This document shows positions 11,697 through 22,046 of a stretch of DNA of 64,000 bases, piece by piece. Each line of letters begins with the position of its first letter. Position 1 is the stretch's first letter. The notes below the pieces were generated by a model, which ran no database searches, had not been told where the DNA came from, and saw nothing but the letters and a program-made list of their open reading frames with translations. The stretch comes from Oxytricha trifallax. Its lineage: Eukaryota; Ciliophora; Spirotrichea; Sporadotrichida; Oxytrichidae. The stretch is from contig ARYC01017056.1 in NCBI GenBank assembly GCA_000711775.1, positions 59,400 through 123,399 on the forward strand, read 5' to 3'. The translations under genes and the position numbers were made by a program.

Positions 11697-14212
11697 ATGA
11701 ATTAACGAAGCAGGCTAAAAATCGACAAAATTAAAAGAGATTTTATGGCTTAAAAAAAGTCTATAGCAAATTTAGATTGTGAGTTTGTAAATCCTTATAG
11801 TGATAGAAAACACAGCTAGACTTTGGATAATAGAAGAGCTTCAAAAGCACTTCTTAAGTAATTCAATAGTATCTCAAATTAAGCAATTGAAGAATTATAA
11901 TAGAGATCTTTACTTGAGGATAGACTATAACAAATTGACTCTTCTAACTTAAAAGATTACAAGACAAATGACAATAAACACAATAATATTAACAACATTA
12001 CAATTGATTATAGTGGAAGCGGACATCTCTAATAAGAATATAATTAAAATTAACAAATATCAAAGGTTTTGTGCCGTAATGAAAGATCTTCACTTGGACA
12101 GTATGATTTAAGATAAGACAATAGTATATTTAAAACTATAAATACTTCATAAATCAAAAGGGATAGTCTCGCTTCTATAATGGAAAAAGAAAGTTTAAAT
12201 GGACTGCCAAGAATTAAATAAGTTAAGTATGGCACGTTTAAGCTTAATTAAGATAAGGAATAAGAAAATATTAAGAAATTTCTATCTCCTATTAAAGTTT
12301 TACCTCCACCTGATTAATTAATGGTTTTATGTTTTAAGTATTGATGAGGAGTAATCTACGAATGTTTACCAATCTTCAGTTTAATATAAAATTCATTTAT
12401 TACATTTCTTTGTAGAAATAAGATAAAATATTTATAATCAGATTACATGAACAATGACGTGAGAGGGATTTCTTAACTCCGTCCACATATAATGATAAAT
12501 TAGTCAAGCAGCAGAAACCTTTTAACTTAGCGAAGTCAATCAGTCTCTGCAGCAGCCAAGAACACCTCTCGTTTAAGCAAAATTCAAAGGTTCTTTGATT
12601 TTGAATAAGAACGGTCAAAGTCTCGAATTAGTCGGTTACTTAATGAGCCTATTAAAGTACCGAATCTGGATCAAAGCTCTTTTATTTCAGATAATGCCAG
12701 TAAGAGAAAATCAACTATACAGTAACCTAAACTACTACTTAATTAATCAGACGTAACTTAAGTCAAAGGGGATTTCTACATTGGAGATGACGAGGATGAA
12801 AGGCATAATAAGTTTAGTAAATCAGAGCTTTCAGTTTCACACAAAAACGTGGAGACTTCCCTGCCTCGTATAATTAATTCAAGAAACATGCAAAACTTAT
12901 CGATGCTAAGTTAAAACTATTACAACAATAATCTGACTTCCTAGAGTTCACTTGGGATATCAAACATTAACAAGCAATCTTAAACGACTATTTTGAAGCA
13001 AATTTCTAGTTCTAAGTTTAGCTCTAGAAGCAATTTAAAAATCAAGCCAAATAGTTCATCAAGATTAAACCTTAAACCCCAATCCCCTAAATCATAAATG
13101 TCGCCAACTGAATAAAAAGATCATATACTCTCTAGAGATATTTCGAAAGAGTAAAATGCCTTCAAACGATAGAAAATGCTGTTTTAATTAATTGACTAGG
13201 CCAAAGACCGCAATATGAGTGAGAGAAGCATGGAAGCACTGTTTAATAAGAAAAACCTACTTTAAAATGCTAAATCCTCATCCAAACCAACTCTAACGCC
13301 ATCTATGAAGAAAAGTTTCTCGGCTTTGAAAACAGTAAAACTTGATAGCTCTATAATATAGGCAATTGATCCAACTTTTCCTCTGCAAAAAGATGTTAAC
13401 ATGTTCCAATAAATACAGATGGAAAATGACTAGGAGTTAAAGATCAAAATAAGCGATATTGTTTCATTAAAATAGCCACTTAAGACCTTAGTCAATGGAG
13501 TATAGGGGGATATTGAGAGAGTTTTCGATTTGGAATAAGCTATTTATAGAAATAAAATGGAAGGAATGAACGAAATAATGGACTATAATAACTTTTATTA
13601 TCATTTTCATTTTAAAGAATACATTTTACATAATTTATGGACTAAAAACTAGATGATGTTAAGTTGAAATACCTTGATGAAGAGTATATTTACAAAAAGT
13701 TTAAAGAATAGCTTGAAGAAAAATCGAAAATTAAGGGTAAGAAGTTAACAAATATACTTAAATAATTGTTTTATTCTTCACATGGCTTTTAATTAGATTA
13801 GTTAATTACATAGCTTTAAGTGAATTAGTTTATCAAGAAATATTCGAGATTTGACGATCAAAATTGGCCAAAGATAACTGACTTATTTGATCACTAGGGT
13901 AATTAAATCTCAAAATCAGGTCTTAAAATGGATGAAGAGCAAGCACAGAAGGAACAGCAAGAGGAATTAAAGAAGAAGATGTAAATGCTTAAATTATAAA
14001 AATCTAGGACTAAGACCACGAGGTAAATGGAGAATAGTGGGACAACTAATAGTCCAGACGCTTAAAGTCTGAGAAAACGAGGAATTAGCGATATTGATTA
14101 GAGTTTGAATGATCATACCAGCAACTTCAATCCAAAATAAACAATAATTCCTTATTAAGCTCCTTTAAAAAACATTGCATATTTTACATAAAACTTAATC
14201 ATGAACTAGTGA
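11697..14212 (+). CDS. Large low-complexity protein, unknown function
   Basis: Start MNQRSRLKIDKIKRDFM. Three MDSs join cleanly through pointers GATTA and ATGGACTA to a protein of roughly 770 residues ending APLKNIAYFTQNLIMNQ (TGA 14210-14212). It is rich in Ser, Asn, Gln and Lys, with many basic patches and Ser clusters (SKFSSRSNLKIKPNSSSR near 13010-13060), and has no enzymatic motif. A more ordered segment near 13640-13920 (DDVKLKYLDEEYIYKKFK, then ILKQLFYSSHGFQLDQLI, FIKKYSRFDDQNWPKI) may be a folded helical domain, and a Gln/Lys coiled coil follows at 13930-14020. I do not recognise the family. It could be a cytoskeletal or regulatory scaffold, but nothing seen proves that. Confidence 0.8.
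12317..12445 (+). other. IES in gene 11697-14212, pointer GATTA
   Basis: GATTA at 12312-12316 and 12441-12445. Excision of 129 bp joins LPPPD to YMNNDVRGISQL in frame and removes a TGA. Confidence 0.85.
13586..13644 (+). other. IES in gene 11697-14212, pointer ATGGACTA
   Basis: The 8-bp repeat ATGGACTA lies at 13578-13585 and 13637-13644. Excision of 59 bp gives NEIMDQKLDDVKLKY in frame. Confidence 0.9.
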
Positions 14213-14943
14213 ATTCATAAAAGTCAAGTTAAATAAAGTCTTTCTTGTTCAAATTCTTATACTTACCAATGGCTTCTGTTGAAGCTAGTTGAACTTTGTT
14301 GAAACTTAAAATATTTTCAATCAGGAATTGTGAATTCTAAGAAATATGTCAAGATGCTGTTGTTAAGAAGTCTATAAGTCTGTAAATTATTGATCTGGCC
14401 TGACAACCTTTAAAATAATTGTCAGGCCTGACAATCTTTTAAATAATTGTCAGGCGAGGTAATTTTAGATATTATGTTCCAAAAGTAATTAAGAGATATC
14501 GAAAAGGATTTAGAACATTGTTCTAATTATCCCTATTAAATATAAAGGGTCCATCAATATCATATGAGATATTCAAATAGGCACCCTATAAAAGCCATTT
14601 GGACTTTATCTAAAACCAAAAGGAATTAACAATACTGAAAAGGAAACTAATAGTAAAAAATACAATAATAAGAAAAGCAATTATATTAAAAATCAAAGAA
14701 TAAATTTAAAATCATTGGTACTGATTATACTTAAAACCATTAAAAAAAAATGGGGGCCTGACAATTATTTAAAAGATTGTCAGGCCATGAAAATAAATAA
14801 AATTCAAATATTAACAAAAAAATAAATATTAAAGTTAGAATATGCAATAATAATTAAAGGAAAGTACAACTTACTTGACTTGTATGAAATATGAAATACT
14901 TAAATTAGAAAGCTTGTTAAACATATTGTATTTGAATAATTAT
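14213..14943. other. Intergenic region holding the fold-back element
   Basis: Apart from the palindromic element at 14397-14786 there is only AT-rich sequence. A first MDS of the downstream LRR gene may hide here, because that gene's start codon is not found in its first visible MDS. Confidence 0.5.
14397..14786. mobile_element. Fold-back (MITE-like) element with palindromic CCTGACAA...TTGTCAGG units
   Basis: Two head-to-tail 28-30 bp palindromic units (CCTGACAA, AT core, TTGTCAGG) lie at 14398-14455, and one more, in the opposite order, at 14757-14784. They bracket about 300 bp of AT-rich non-coding DNA. Each unit can form its own hairpin and the outer units can pair with each other. This architecture resembles small non-autonomous DNA transposons. 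No coding capacity and no clear target duplication are seen. It lies between two host genes. Confidence 0.6.
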
Positions 14944-17900
14944 AGAATGACGAAGACTCTTCAGATAATGAAAATGAAAATAACACAATTGGAGCTACAA
15001 CTTAAAACCACTCACCCATCACCAAACGCCTAAAAGACCAAGAATTTCTCACCGAGCTGAAAAACTTGGAATTAAAGGATTTGGTTGTCCAACAAAAACA
15101 AATGTAGAATAAAATTAAGAAATTAGAGCTGCATAGGTCGAGGGTGTCCAGGAAGTAAATTGAACAGATTAAAATTAAACTTGAGAAGATTCAGCAGGAG
15201 TAGCAAGCCAGGATCAAGCAACTAAAAGACTGTTTTATTTTTATTAGAATGTTTTTTCTTAGAATATTATTGCCAAATGTTCACTATTCTTATGAAAATA
15301 GATTTAATTTAAGATGAGATGACTCAAGAAGAGGAAGAATATTGGGAAGAACAAAACTTACTCAGGCAACAAGAAATGCAAAATATATTACTATAATTAC
15401 ATGTAATGCTGGGGAATATTGACGTTTTTCTTGATGAAAAGAAAAATGAAATCTAAAATATTGGCACTGAAATCTTTGAAATGGAAAATGACAGTGATGA
15501 TGAATTTGGAATTTTCCAGAATTTCTCAAACACTTAAGTTTGTATGTATTTGTTTTCAAAGATTTTCAGATAATTTTCAATAAATTCATTTTATTTTTTG
15601 AAGCGCATATGGTTGCGAAATAGAAAGTAATTGCGAAAGAGAGACAGAGGCAAAGAAACAAAGATACTCAGAAAATGCTTATTACTATAAAAGGAAAGAA
15701 AGATGTAATGAAAAGTATTGTAAAGGGGCTGCATAACGTATAAGAGTAAAGAGATTAGAAAATAATGAATTTTGACAATATTCTCAAATCATTATAAAAA
15801 AATTGTTGTTAAAAACTACAGTTTACATCTTCATAAATAGCTTAAATAAGGTTAAAAATTTTTATTTTGAACAAAAAGGTTAGGATAAAATTTAGTTTCA
15901 TCATTTCAAAAATATTTAACAATAACCAAGAACAAAATGCGAATGCAATTTAAAATACATTCGGTGAGACGAAAATGATGATGAATGATAGATAAATCAA
16001 AGAAGCTGACTAAAACTCTGGTTTCCAGAAAGTAATGCAGTAAGCTTAGAAAAAACAAGACTTTGGAAAACTCATTCAAGAAGTCTATGAGAAGAATGAA
16101 AACATTGAATATGTTAAGAAGAAAAAGAAGAAGGCTCCGCACAAACAACTAGAGGATTAGGAAGACGACGATTATTCTTAAGATGCATATGATTCAGATT
16201 CCTCAGTCTCACAGAAATCTGAAATTGTTGTAGACTACACAAGAGACATGCTTGATAAGGAGGAGATATATGAGCAGTAGCAACTTGAAATAAAGATTCA
16301 AGAGGAAGCTTAAGCGAATATGGCCAGGAAGTATCTGCAGTATTGTAAGAACGAGTAGGTTCTTCCATTACCAATATTGAGTAAAATTGAGGATGGAGTA
16401 CTTTCTTTGGACGATTATAAACTTAACTTTGGGTTGTGTAAGGCCTTAGGGAGTGTTCTTGAGGATCTAGGTGGCTTGATTAGAAAGTTAGTATTGAAAA
16501 ACAATGGAATAAATGATAAGTCTTATTCAATCTTGCTTGAAGGGGCTTTGCGAAATAGGAACATTAAGAGCTTACATTTGAAAGGGAACGAGTTTTAAGA
16601 AGATAGTTTGCAATAGTACCTTGATTATTTTAAAAGAGAGAAGCGTCCTTGGATTGAAGAAATAGTTATTAGTAATTGCAAGTAGAAACTAAGTCAAACA
16701 AATAAACTCTTAAAACGCCTAGCTGATTACAGTGGGCTCAAGGTTTTAGCTCTTTGTTAATCAAAGCTAGACAAAGAGAGTTGCCTATTACTTGCAGATG
16801 TTGCAAATGGAAATCCTAATTTAAGAGAACTAGACTTAGCATGGAATGAAGTAACTTCCCTAAATATGTGGGAACTCATCTAAAACTTAGAATTTTGCAA
16901 GCACATTTCTTTCTTGAATCTCAGTTTCAATTCCTTTGCAGGCCAAAGAACAGCTGATATAGTTCAATCTCTATCTAATTTCATTCGTAGAAATAGAAAT
17001 CTTCAGCATTTAGACATATCTTACTGTGGACTCAGGAAAGACGAAGTATTAGATGTAGTAAAAGCTTGTAAGAAATCTAGGTCTCTTCTGGCTGTTCATT
17101 TATCAGGCAATATTATCTCAGATGAGACTAAGAAGAAAATCAGAGAATACATGCGCCCAAGGAAAAGAGTAAAAGATATTTATGATTAGATCAATAATCC
17201 CGATGAAGACGTTGATAAATCAGATATCCCCAGATAAGTTAGCAATTTCAACATAGACTTAGCAGCTGCAATTAAGGAAAAATTGTCTAAGTACTAAAAA
17301 AGAGACGCTGAGAATATTAAGTAAGATAAGGGAGAATCAAATGCTATGAAAGGCACTCCTGGAGAGAGGTTGATTTTTAGTAGGATTTTAGGACATTTTG
17401 AAATACCAAAGTCCTACAAATGGCATAAAGTATTGTTATTAAAAATGTTAATGGTCACAATTAGTATAGTATTTGTATTAATACTAAATTAGCACGAATC
17501 ATCAGAGTGTTGGATTTGTGAGAAGCACAGATACACTGTAATTGTAGCCAGTAATTCAATAGCATAGGCTTGCTTCAAGAAACCAGTCTCAGAAAAAGAA
17601 AAGACTCTTTTCACATAGAAAATTAAAGACGCTAAAAATAAGCGGGAAGAAGCGATTATTAATGATGAAGAACATTGGGGTTCTGATGAAGACAATATCT
17701 ACTAAACTTTCATATTAATTCTCTTTAATAAACAAGAGCCTAATCATTTAAAAATGAGACACATTTATTGATTATAAATTTGATGCAATTTTTATAGTTC
17801 AAATTTACGAGGCAGATACTGAGGACTAAAAATCCATGGCATTTATGAATAACTAAATCTCCTCAACTTTCTCTAAATGGCAGCTGAAATCAATGCTTCC

Positions 17901-19892
17901 CTTCAAAGAATTCTTGCGAAGACTAAACCAAAATCAGAAGCATAACGTTACCTATGTTAATATGGAGAAATCTCAGTATGAGAAGATGATAGTAGAGATG
18001 AGATTACTTAAGGAACAGAAAAACAAACAGAAATTAGTAAGGTCTAAGGAAATCAGTCAGAACTACAGGAAAATGCTTATACTTATAAATCGAAATATTA
18101 TGATGGATACATATTTCAATTATTTATTAGTAAAAAGCTTAAATTTGATGATAGTGAAGAAAGCACATGGTTTGATAAAATCAGAGAAGGAGATTTACTC
18201 CCAAGTGTAAGTTTAATATAAAGATATAAATAATATAATTACATGAAAAGTATTGACTTGAATTCCCATTTAGAACTGGCTTAAAGAGATGGAATAGAAA
18301 TTGACTTACAAGTCAAAAACCAACATGGCAGTAAGCTTTGATAAAATCATAGAGTCTACCATTGAAAACAAGAAATTCTTAGATGGAAGAGAAAAAGTAT
18401 ACATTTATGCTCAGTATCTACCACCAGGAAAACATAATACTTGCCTTGTTTACAATACTAGCAATCACATTTATTCTTTATATTTATTTGCTATATTTTA
18501 GTATTTTAAATAGTTTTTACCTCTGAATGTGCCCAAGAAAGACATATAATAATTTGAAAATACATCTTTATTTTTCATTTTATTAAGTTATATACACTTT
18601 CTACACTATAGTAAAACCTAGAGAAGACATAATCCCTATAAGTAAGCCTATTAACTTTCAATTTAAATTTTACAATATTTCCATATAGATCACAAGAAAG
18701 TCAAGGAATTTAAAATTGAGAGAATATTCGACAAGCCAAATTCCATGTTTAAAGATTACATCGAGGATAACCCATAAAACCTCAAGAAAGCTTTTGAAAA
18801 AGATCTTGAGAATTCCAAGATACCAAGGTTCATTAAAGACATAGCATTATAAAACATTTGTTTAATTATGTGAATAAAAGGGATCATAAATAAATGACAT
18901 TTTGGAATTTAGAAGCGTGTGTGAAGTGCTAGTTGAATATACAGAATATATAAAAGACTTGTTTACTTACTCAATCGCACTATCTTCATATCCCTCTATT
19001 TCTTGGATAGATTTCACCAATCTCTGCCATAAATTATCAATAATGCATATTTTCTATACTTTTATTTAGAGAAGCATTTCAATTAATACCAATAGTAATT
19101 TAAGCCAAGAATGGTAAATTCCAGATAACAGAACTTGTACAATGCAAACCATAGACAGAGTTTTCATAGCAACAAATGTGGAGTTAATTGAACAAGAAGA
19201 CAATCCTGATAGAGATCTGTGTCGCTTTGAATTCTACGAGATTATAGTGCGAATGGGTGGAGCAAAGTACAAAGACAGCGGCCATGTGAGTACATGGGAT
19301 GCATCCACCAGGAAAATTATAGAGAATAATCTCAAACCCAACAGCCAGTTTATGACAGGGCAGAAATTCAGAAATTAGTATGTGTGGACGTTGCCCATAG
19401 ACGATTTATTCAGGGCAAACAATGAGTTGGTGCTGAAGTTGTATAATAAATTCACTAATTTGGGGAAGAAATGGATAGAACTGGATGATTGCCTGGCTAT
19501 TATGGCGCCACTCTAGATCTCTGAATACTCTGTAAATATATATAAATGTATCTTTAAATTGACATATTAATTATTAAAAGTACTTAATTTTTTATACTCA
19601 TTGAAACAGTGTTTCGCGTTTTCAAAGATGTCTATAATAGATGAAATGAATTAAAAAGAGAAATACGAACGAATGACTATTTCAGAATTAATAATTTATT
19701 TATTATATAGAATTCTTTGATTTTATAGTGCGCTGTGCTTATATCAAGTACAAAGACGAGAGTCACTTGTCTATGGTGGAAAAGACAGAGCGTGTGCTTG
19801 ATGTATTATTCAAAGAAATAAATTGTAGGCGTAAAAGACCAAATTATGAGATTGAAGTGTCCAGCGAAAGTGATTACGAATCAGATGATTGA
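14944..19892 (+). CDS. Leucine-rich-repeat protein with CWIC motif and duplicated C-terminal domains
   Basis: A series of MDSs on one strand. An acidic and coiled-coil N-terminal part (14944-15540; LTELKNLELKDLVVQQKQMQ, QAQARIKQL-type heptads) joins through pointer TATG to a Lys-rich stretch. LRRs of the RNase-inhibitor kind follow at 16380-17150 (LIRKLVLKNNGIND, IKSLHLKGNEF, LRELDLAWNEVT, ISFLNLSFNSFAG, LQHLDISYCGL, LLAVHLSGNIIS), then a CWICEKH motif at about 17510. Next come YLPPGKHNTIVKPRE, IFDKPNSMFKDYIEDN and SKIPRFIKD, then two related modules: DRVFIATN plus FEFYEIIVRMGGAKYKDSG (19150-19280) and EFFDFIVRCAYIKYKDESH (19705-19770). From memory this order matches LRR proteins common in ciliates. 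TGA 19890-19892. The start codon and several junctions (17710-18100, 18200-18260, 18640-18690, 18880-18960, 19520-19700) are unresolved. The 5' coiled-coil block could be a separate gene, with ATG 15609 as the LRR start. Confidence 0.7.
15230..15314 (+). other. IES in LRR gene, pointer AAGA
   Basis: AAGA at 15226-15229 and 15311-15314. Joining gives IKQLKDEMTQEEEEYWEEQ in frame. Confidence 0.75.
15547..15611 (+). other. Probable IES in LRR gene, pointer TATG
   Basis: TATG at 15543-15546 and 15608-15611. Removing 65 bp joins NFSNTQVCM to VAKQKVIAKERQ, linking the coiled-coil block to the LRR frame. The alternative is that ATG 15609 starts a separate gene. Confidence 0.5.
18442..18607 (+). other. 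Probable IES in LRR gene, pointer ACT
   Basis: ACT at 18439-18441 and 18605-18607. Joining gives LPPGKHNTIVKPREDIIPIS, the expected continuation of the PPGK motif. The short pointer makes the exact boundary uncertain. Confidence 0.6.
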
Positions 19893-20100
19893 TTACAAAT
19901 AATGAGATGTATAATTAATCAAATTGGAATTATTTAATTTTAAAATGTGAGATTATAAGCTTAGTATTGTATAATACAAAGTAATTACTAGACAAATTTG
20001 CAATATCTGTTTTTGAGTTGGTATTCCTCAGTTGCTTTTCATGTGATCATTTGGCAATAATTATTAATTTTATAAATTGATATTAATTAATTAATAAGTA

Positions 20101-20793
20101 ATGGAAACATCTTCAGATAAGTTGCAGCAAGTGGCAGCTGAGTAGTAAGCTCACATCAAATCTCTCCAGGAGAAACTTAACTAAATTGATCAACTAAAAG
20201 GTAAATTTCTTAATAGAGTCTAAAATATATTATGACTTGATAAAGAGAAACTGAGCAGTCTAAATTCTTCATTTCTTATATTCAAGATATCTATAAATCT
20301 TTACACATATTTGAGATTTAGTTTGTTAATTTTAAATTGAAAATAAATCCCATTTTAAAATTTTTATAAAACCTTGAAAAAGTGTTGATAATGTCTTACA
20401 AGTACCTTTTCAGAACTCTTCTGTATTCTACTAGAGCAATTGAGATTACAGTATATTAATCATTGTTTATTTTTAGGAGACTAGACTTATGCTGAGCCAC
20501 TAAGATAATTGCAGGAAGAGATTTACCAACAATTGCTTGTTCTTAGAGAAAATCTCGCTCACACTATTGACGTAGCAGTTTAAAATCAGCCACAAATTGA
20601 AGCATAGTAATTGACAGCTGCAGCAGCCAATATTCTTAATTATTATTAACTTTAATTTAATAATGGAGGAGTTGCCAGCTAGGATACACTCGAAGAACTA
20701 AAGAAGGTGAAGGAAGAGAACGTGAAGCTAAAGTACAGAATCAACATCTTAGGCGACACTATTGATAATCTTGAAGCTAAGCTACCTAAGTGA
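20101..20793 (+). CDS. Small coiled-coil protein, unknown function
   Basis: About 138 residues: METSSDKLQQVAAEQQAH, a short helix, then LRQLQEEIYQQLLVLREN, a Gln/Ala-rich middle and a C-terminal coiled coil (TLEELKKVKEENVKLKYR, then INILGDTIDNLEAKLPK). TGA 20791-20793. One interruption at 20202-20477, which could be an IES (pointer AGG) or a long intron, since GTAAAT...TTTTAG gives the same product. The closing heptads resemble those of small ciliate coiled-coil proteins, but the function is unknown. Confidence 0.8.
20202..20477 (+). other. IES (pointer AGG) or intron in small coiled-coil gene
   Basis: AGG at 20199-20201 and 20475-20477. Excision gives DQLKGDQTYAEPLRQL. The same join follows from splicing at G|GTAAAT and TTTTAG|GA. 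At 276 bp it is long for an intron in this window. Confidence 0.7.
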
Positions 20794-21404
20794 ACAAGAT
20801 AGAATAGAGAGTTAATAGAACTATGTTAATGTTTGTTACAGAAATTCGAAGTGGAAATTGATTGCAAATTAATATTTATATTTAACTTTTATAACATAAA
20901 GCTTTAACAAAATTCTATTACATAAACTCAAGTTCAAGTTATTCATAAGGTTTTAAATAAATTAAATATCCCTAGAATTTCTAAATTTTTAAATCTCCTT
21001 GCAAATCTATCGTCTAAATATCATTCTATCTTTATGACAATTCGATTGATCTTAATCATATATTTATATTAAAAATGTTGATGAAACACGCTGATTATAA
21101 AACTAGTGATTATTAAATAAATAATCAAGAGTATTTAACTTAATATCTTAATAGATTCTATATCATTATTGTTTGAATACTCTAGATAAAACTATATATA
21201 AAACTAGATTTTTAACTCTCAATATTTTAAATAAGAATGTGATTTGTGAATAATTCTAATAATTCTTGCTTAAAAATATGTCAATCCCATAAATAGATAA
21301 CTCACTGAACTTCCCATTGGAGACCAATACAACATCCATCAATTCAAATATTTATATAGTTATTGATAATATTTCTATAAATTATTTTAGTGAATTCCCA
21401 TTTC

Positions 21405-21569
21405 ATGTTGCCTGAGTAGCCTGACTAGCAAATGGAAGATTGCTTAATGGCGGAAAGTGGTCTCCTCCCCTGCTCTGAATTTAACATGCTAGGCATTGAA
21501 AACGACCTCAATTTATATAAAGAATTAAAAATACTGACATAATTACTTGTAAATAAATTGAGTGAATGA
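21405..21569 (+). CDS. Possible 54-residue ORF, unknown
   Basis: ATG to TGA, reading MLPEQPDQQMEDCLMAES and ending LTQLLVNKLSE, with three Gln codons as TAG/TAA. Acidic, no known motif. It could be one MDS of a larger gene or a chance ORF. Confidence 0.3.
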
Positions 21570-21774
21570 TATTTTCAAGTAGTCTCTAATGATGAATACC
21601 ACTAATGCGCATGAGACCGTCAGAGGAGGTCAGTGCGATATTAAATAATACCATCATATTTCTAATTCTCTAATTTTTAAATTTGAATGATTTCTTATTT
21701 AATCATTTACAACACGATTACAATAAACTCATTTATATATTAGTAATAATGATGCTTCACATAACCACAGCATT

Positions 21775-21990
21775 TCAATTGGAATCACTACTTCTTTGGA
21801 GATGGACATTCCCTCTCCCCAACACTTTAAGGAAGTCTGGCAGAGAAACCAAGATTCCCCCTACATTTAAAAATAAGGTAATATTCCAAATAACGTCTCT
21901 TTTTATGAAATTCTGTAGGCTAGGAGTATCACCAACTATATCATGACCAAAGTCAGATAAAATGTAATATATGGAATTTTTAGCAGTCAT
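21775..21990 (-). CDS. Possible 71-residue ORF, unknown
   Basis: Reads MTAKNSIYYILSDFGHD and ends VHLQRSSDSN before TGA. It begins 57 bases from the divergent bZIP start. The opposite strand is also open here, so the coding strand is uncertain. Confidence 0.25.
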   Translation of the reverse strand: MTAKNSIYYILSDFGHDIVGDTPSLQNFIKRDVIWNITLFLNVGGILVSLPDFLKVLGRGNVHLQRSSDSN

Positions 21991-22046
21991 AATTGTTTTT
22001 TATTAAGTTATGGTATTTTTTATATCATCCAATTAAACTTAAAAGT

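Larger units (their letters stand above)
20794..22046. other. Mostly non-coding region upstream of the bZIP gene
   Basis: 1.25 kb, AT-rich at 20794-21290. At 21290-22000 the base composition is more even and open frames occur on both strands, so small MDSs may be present: 21405-21569 (+) and 21775-21990 (-). Nothing is recognised. Confidence 0.45.

Noticed and set aside
15362-16374. Minus-strand ORFs at 15362, 15906 and 16114
   Set aside because: Antisense shadows of the LRR gene, whose plus-strand frame carries recognisable repeats.
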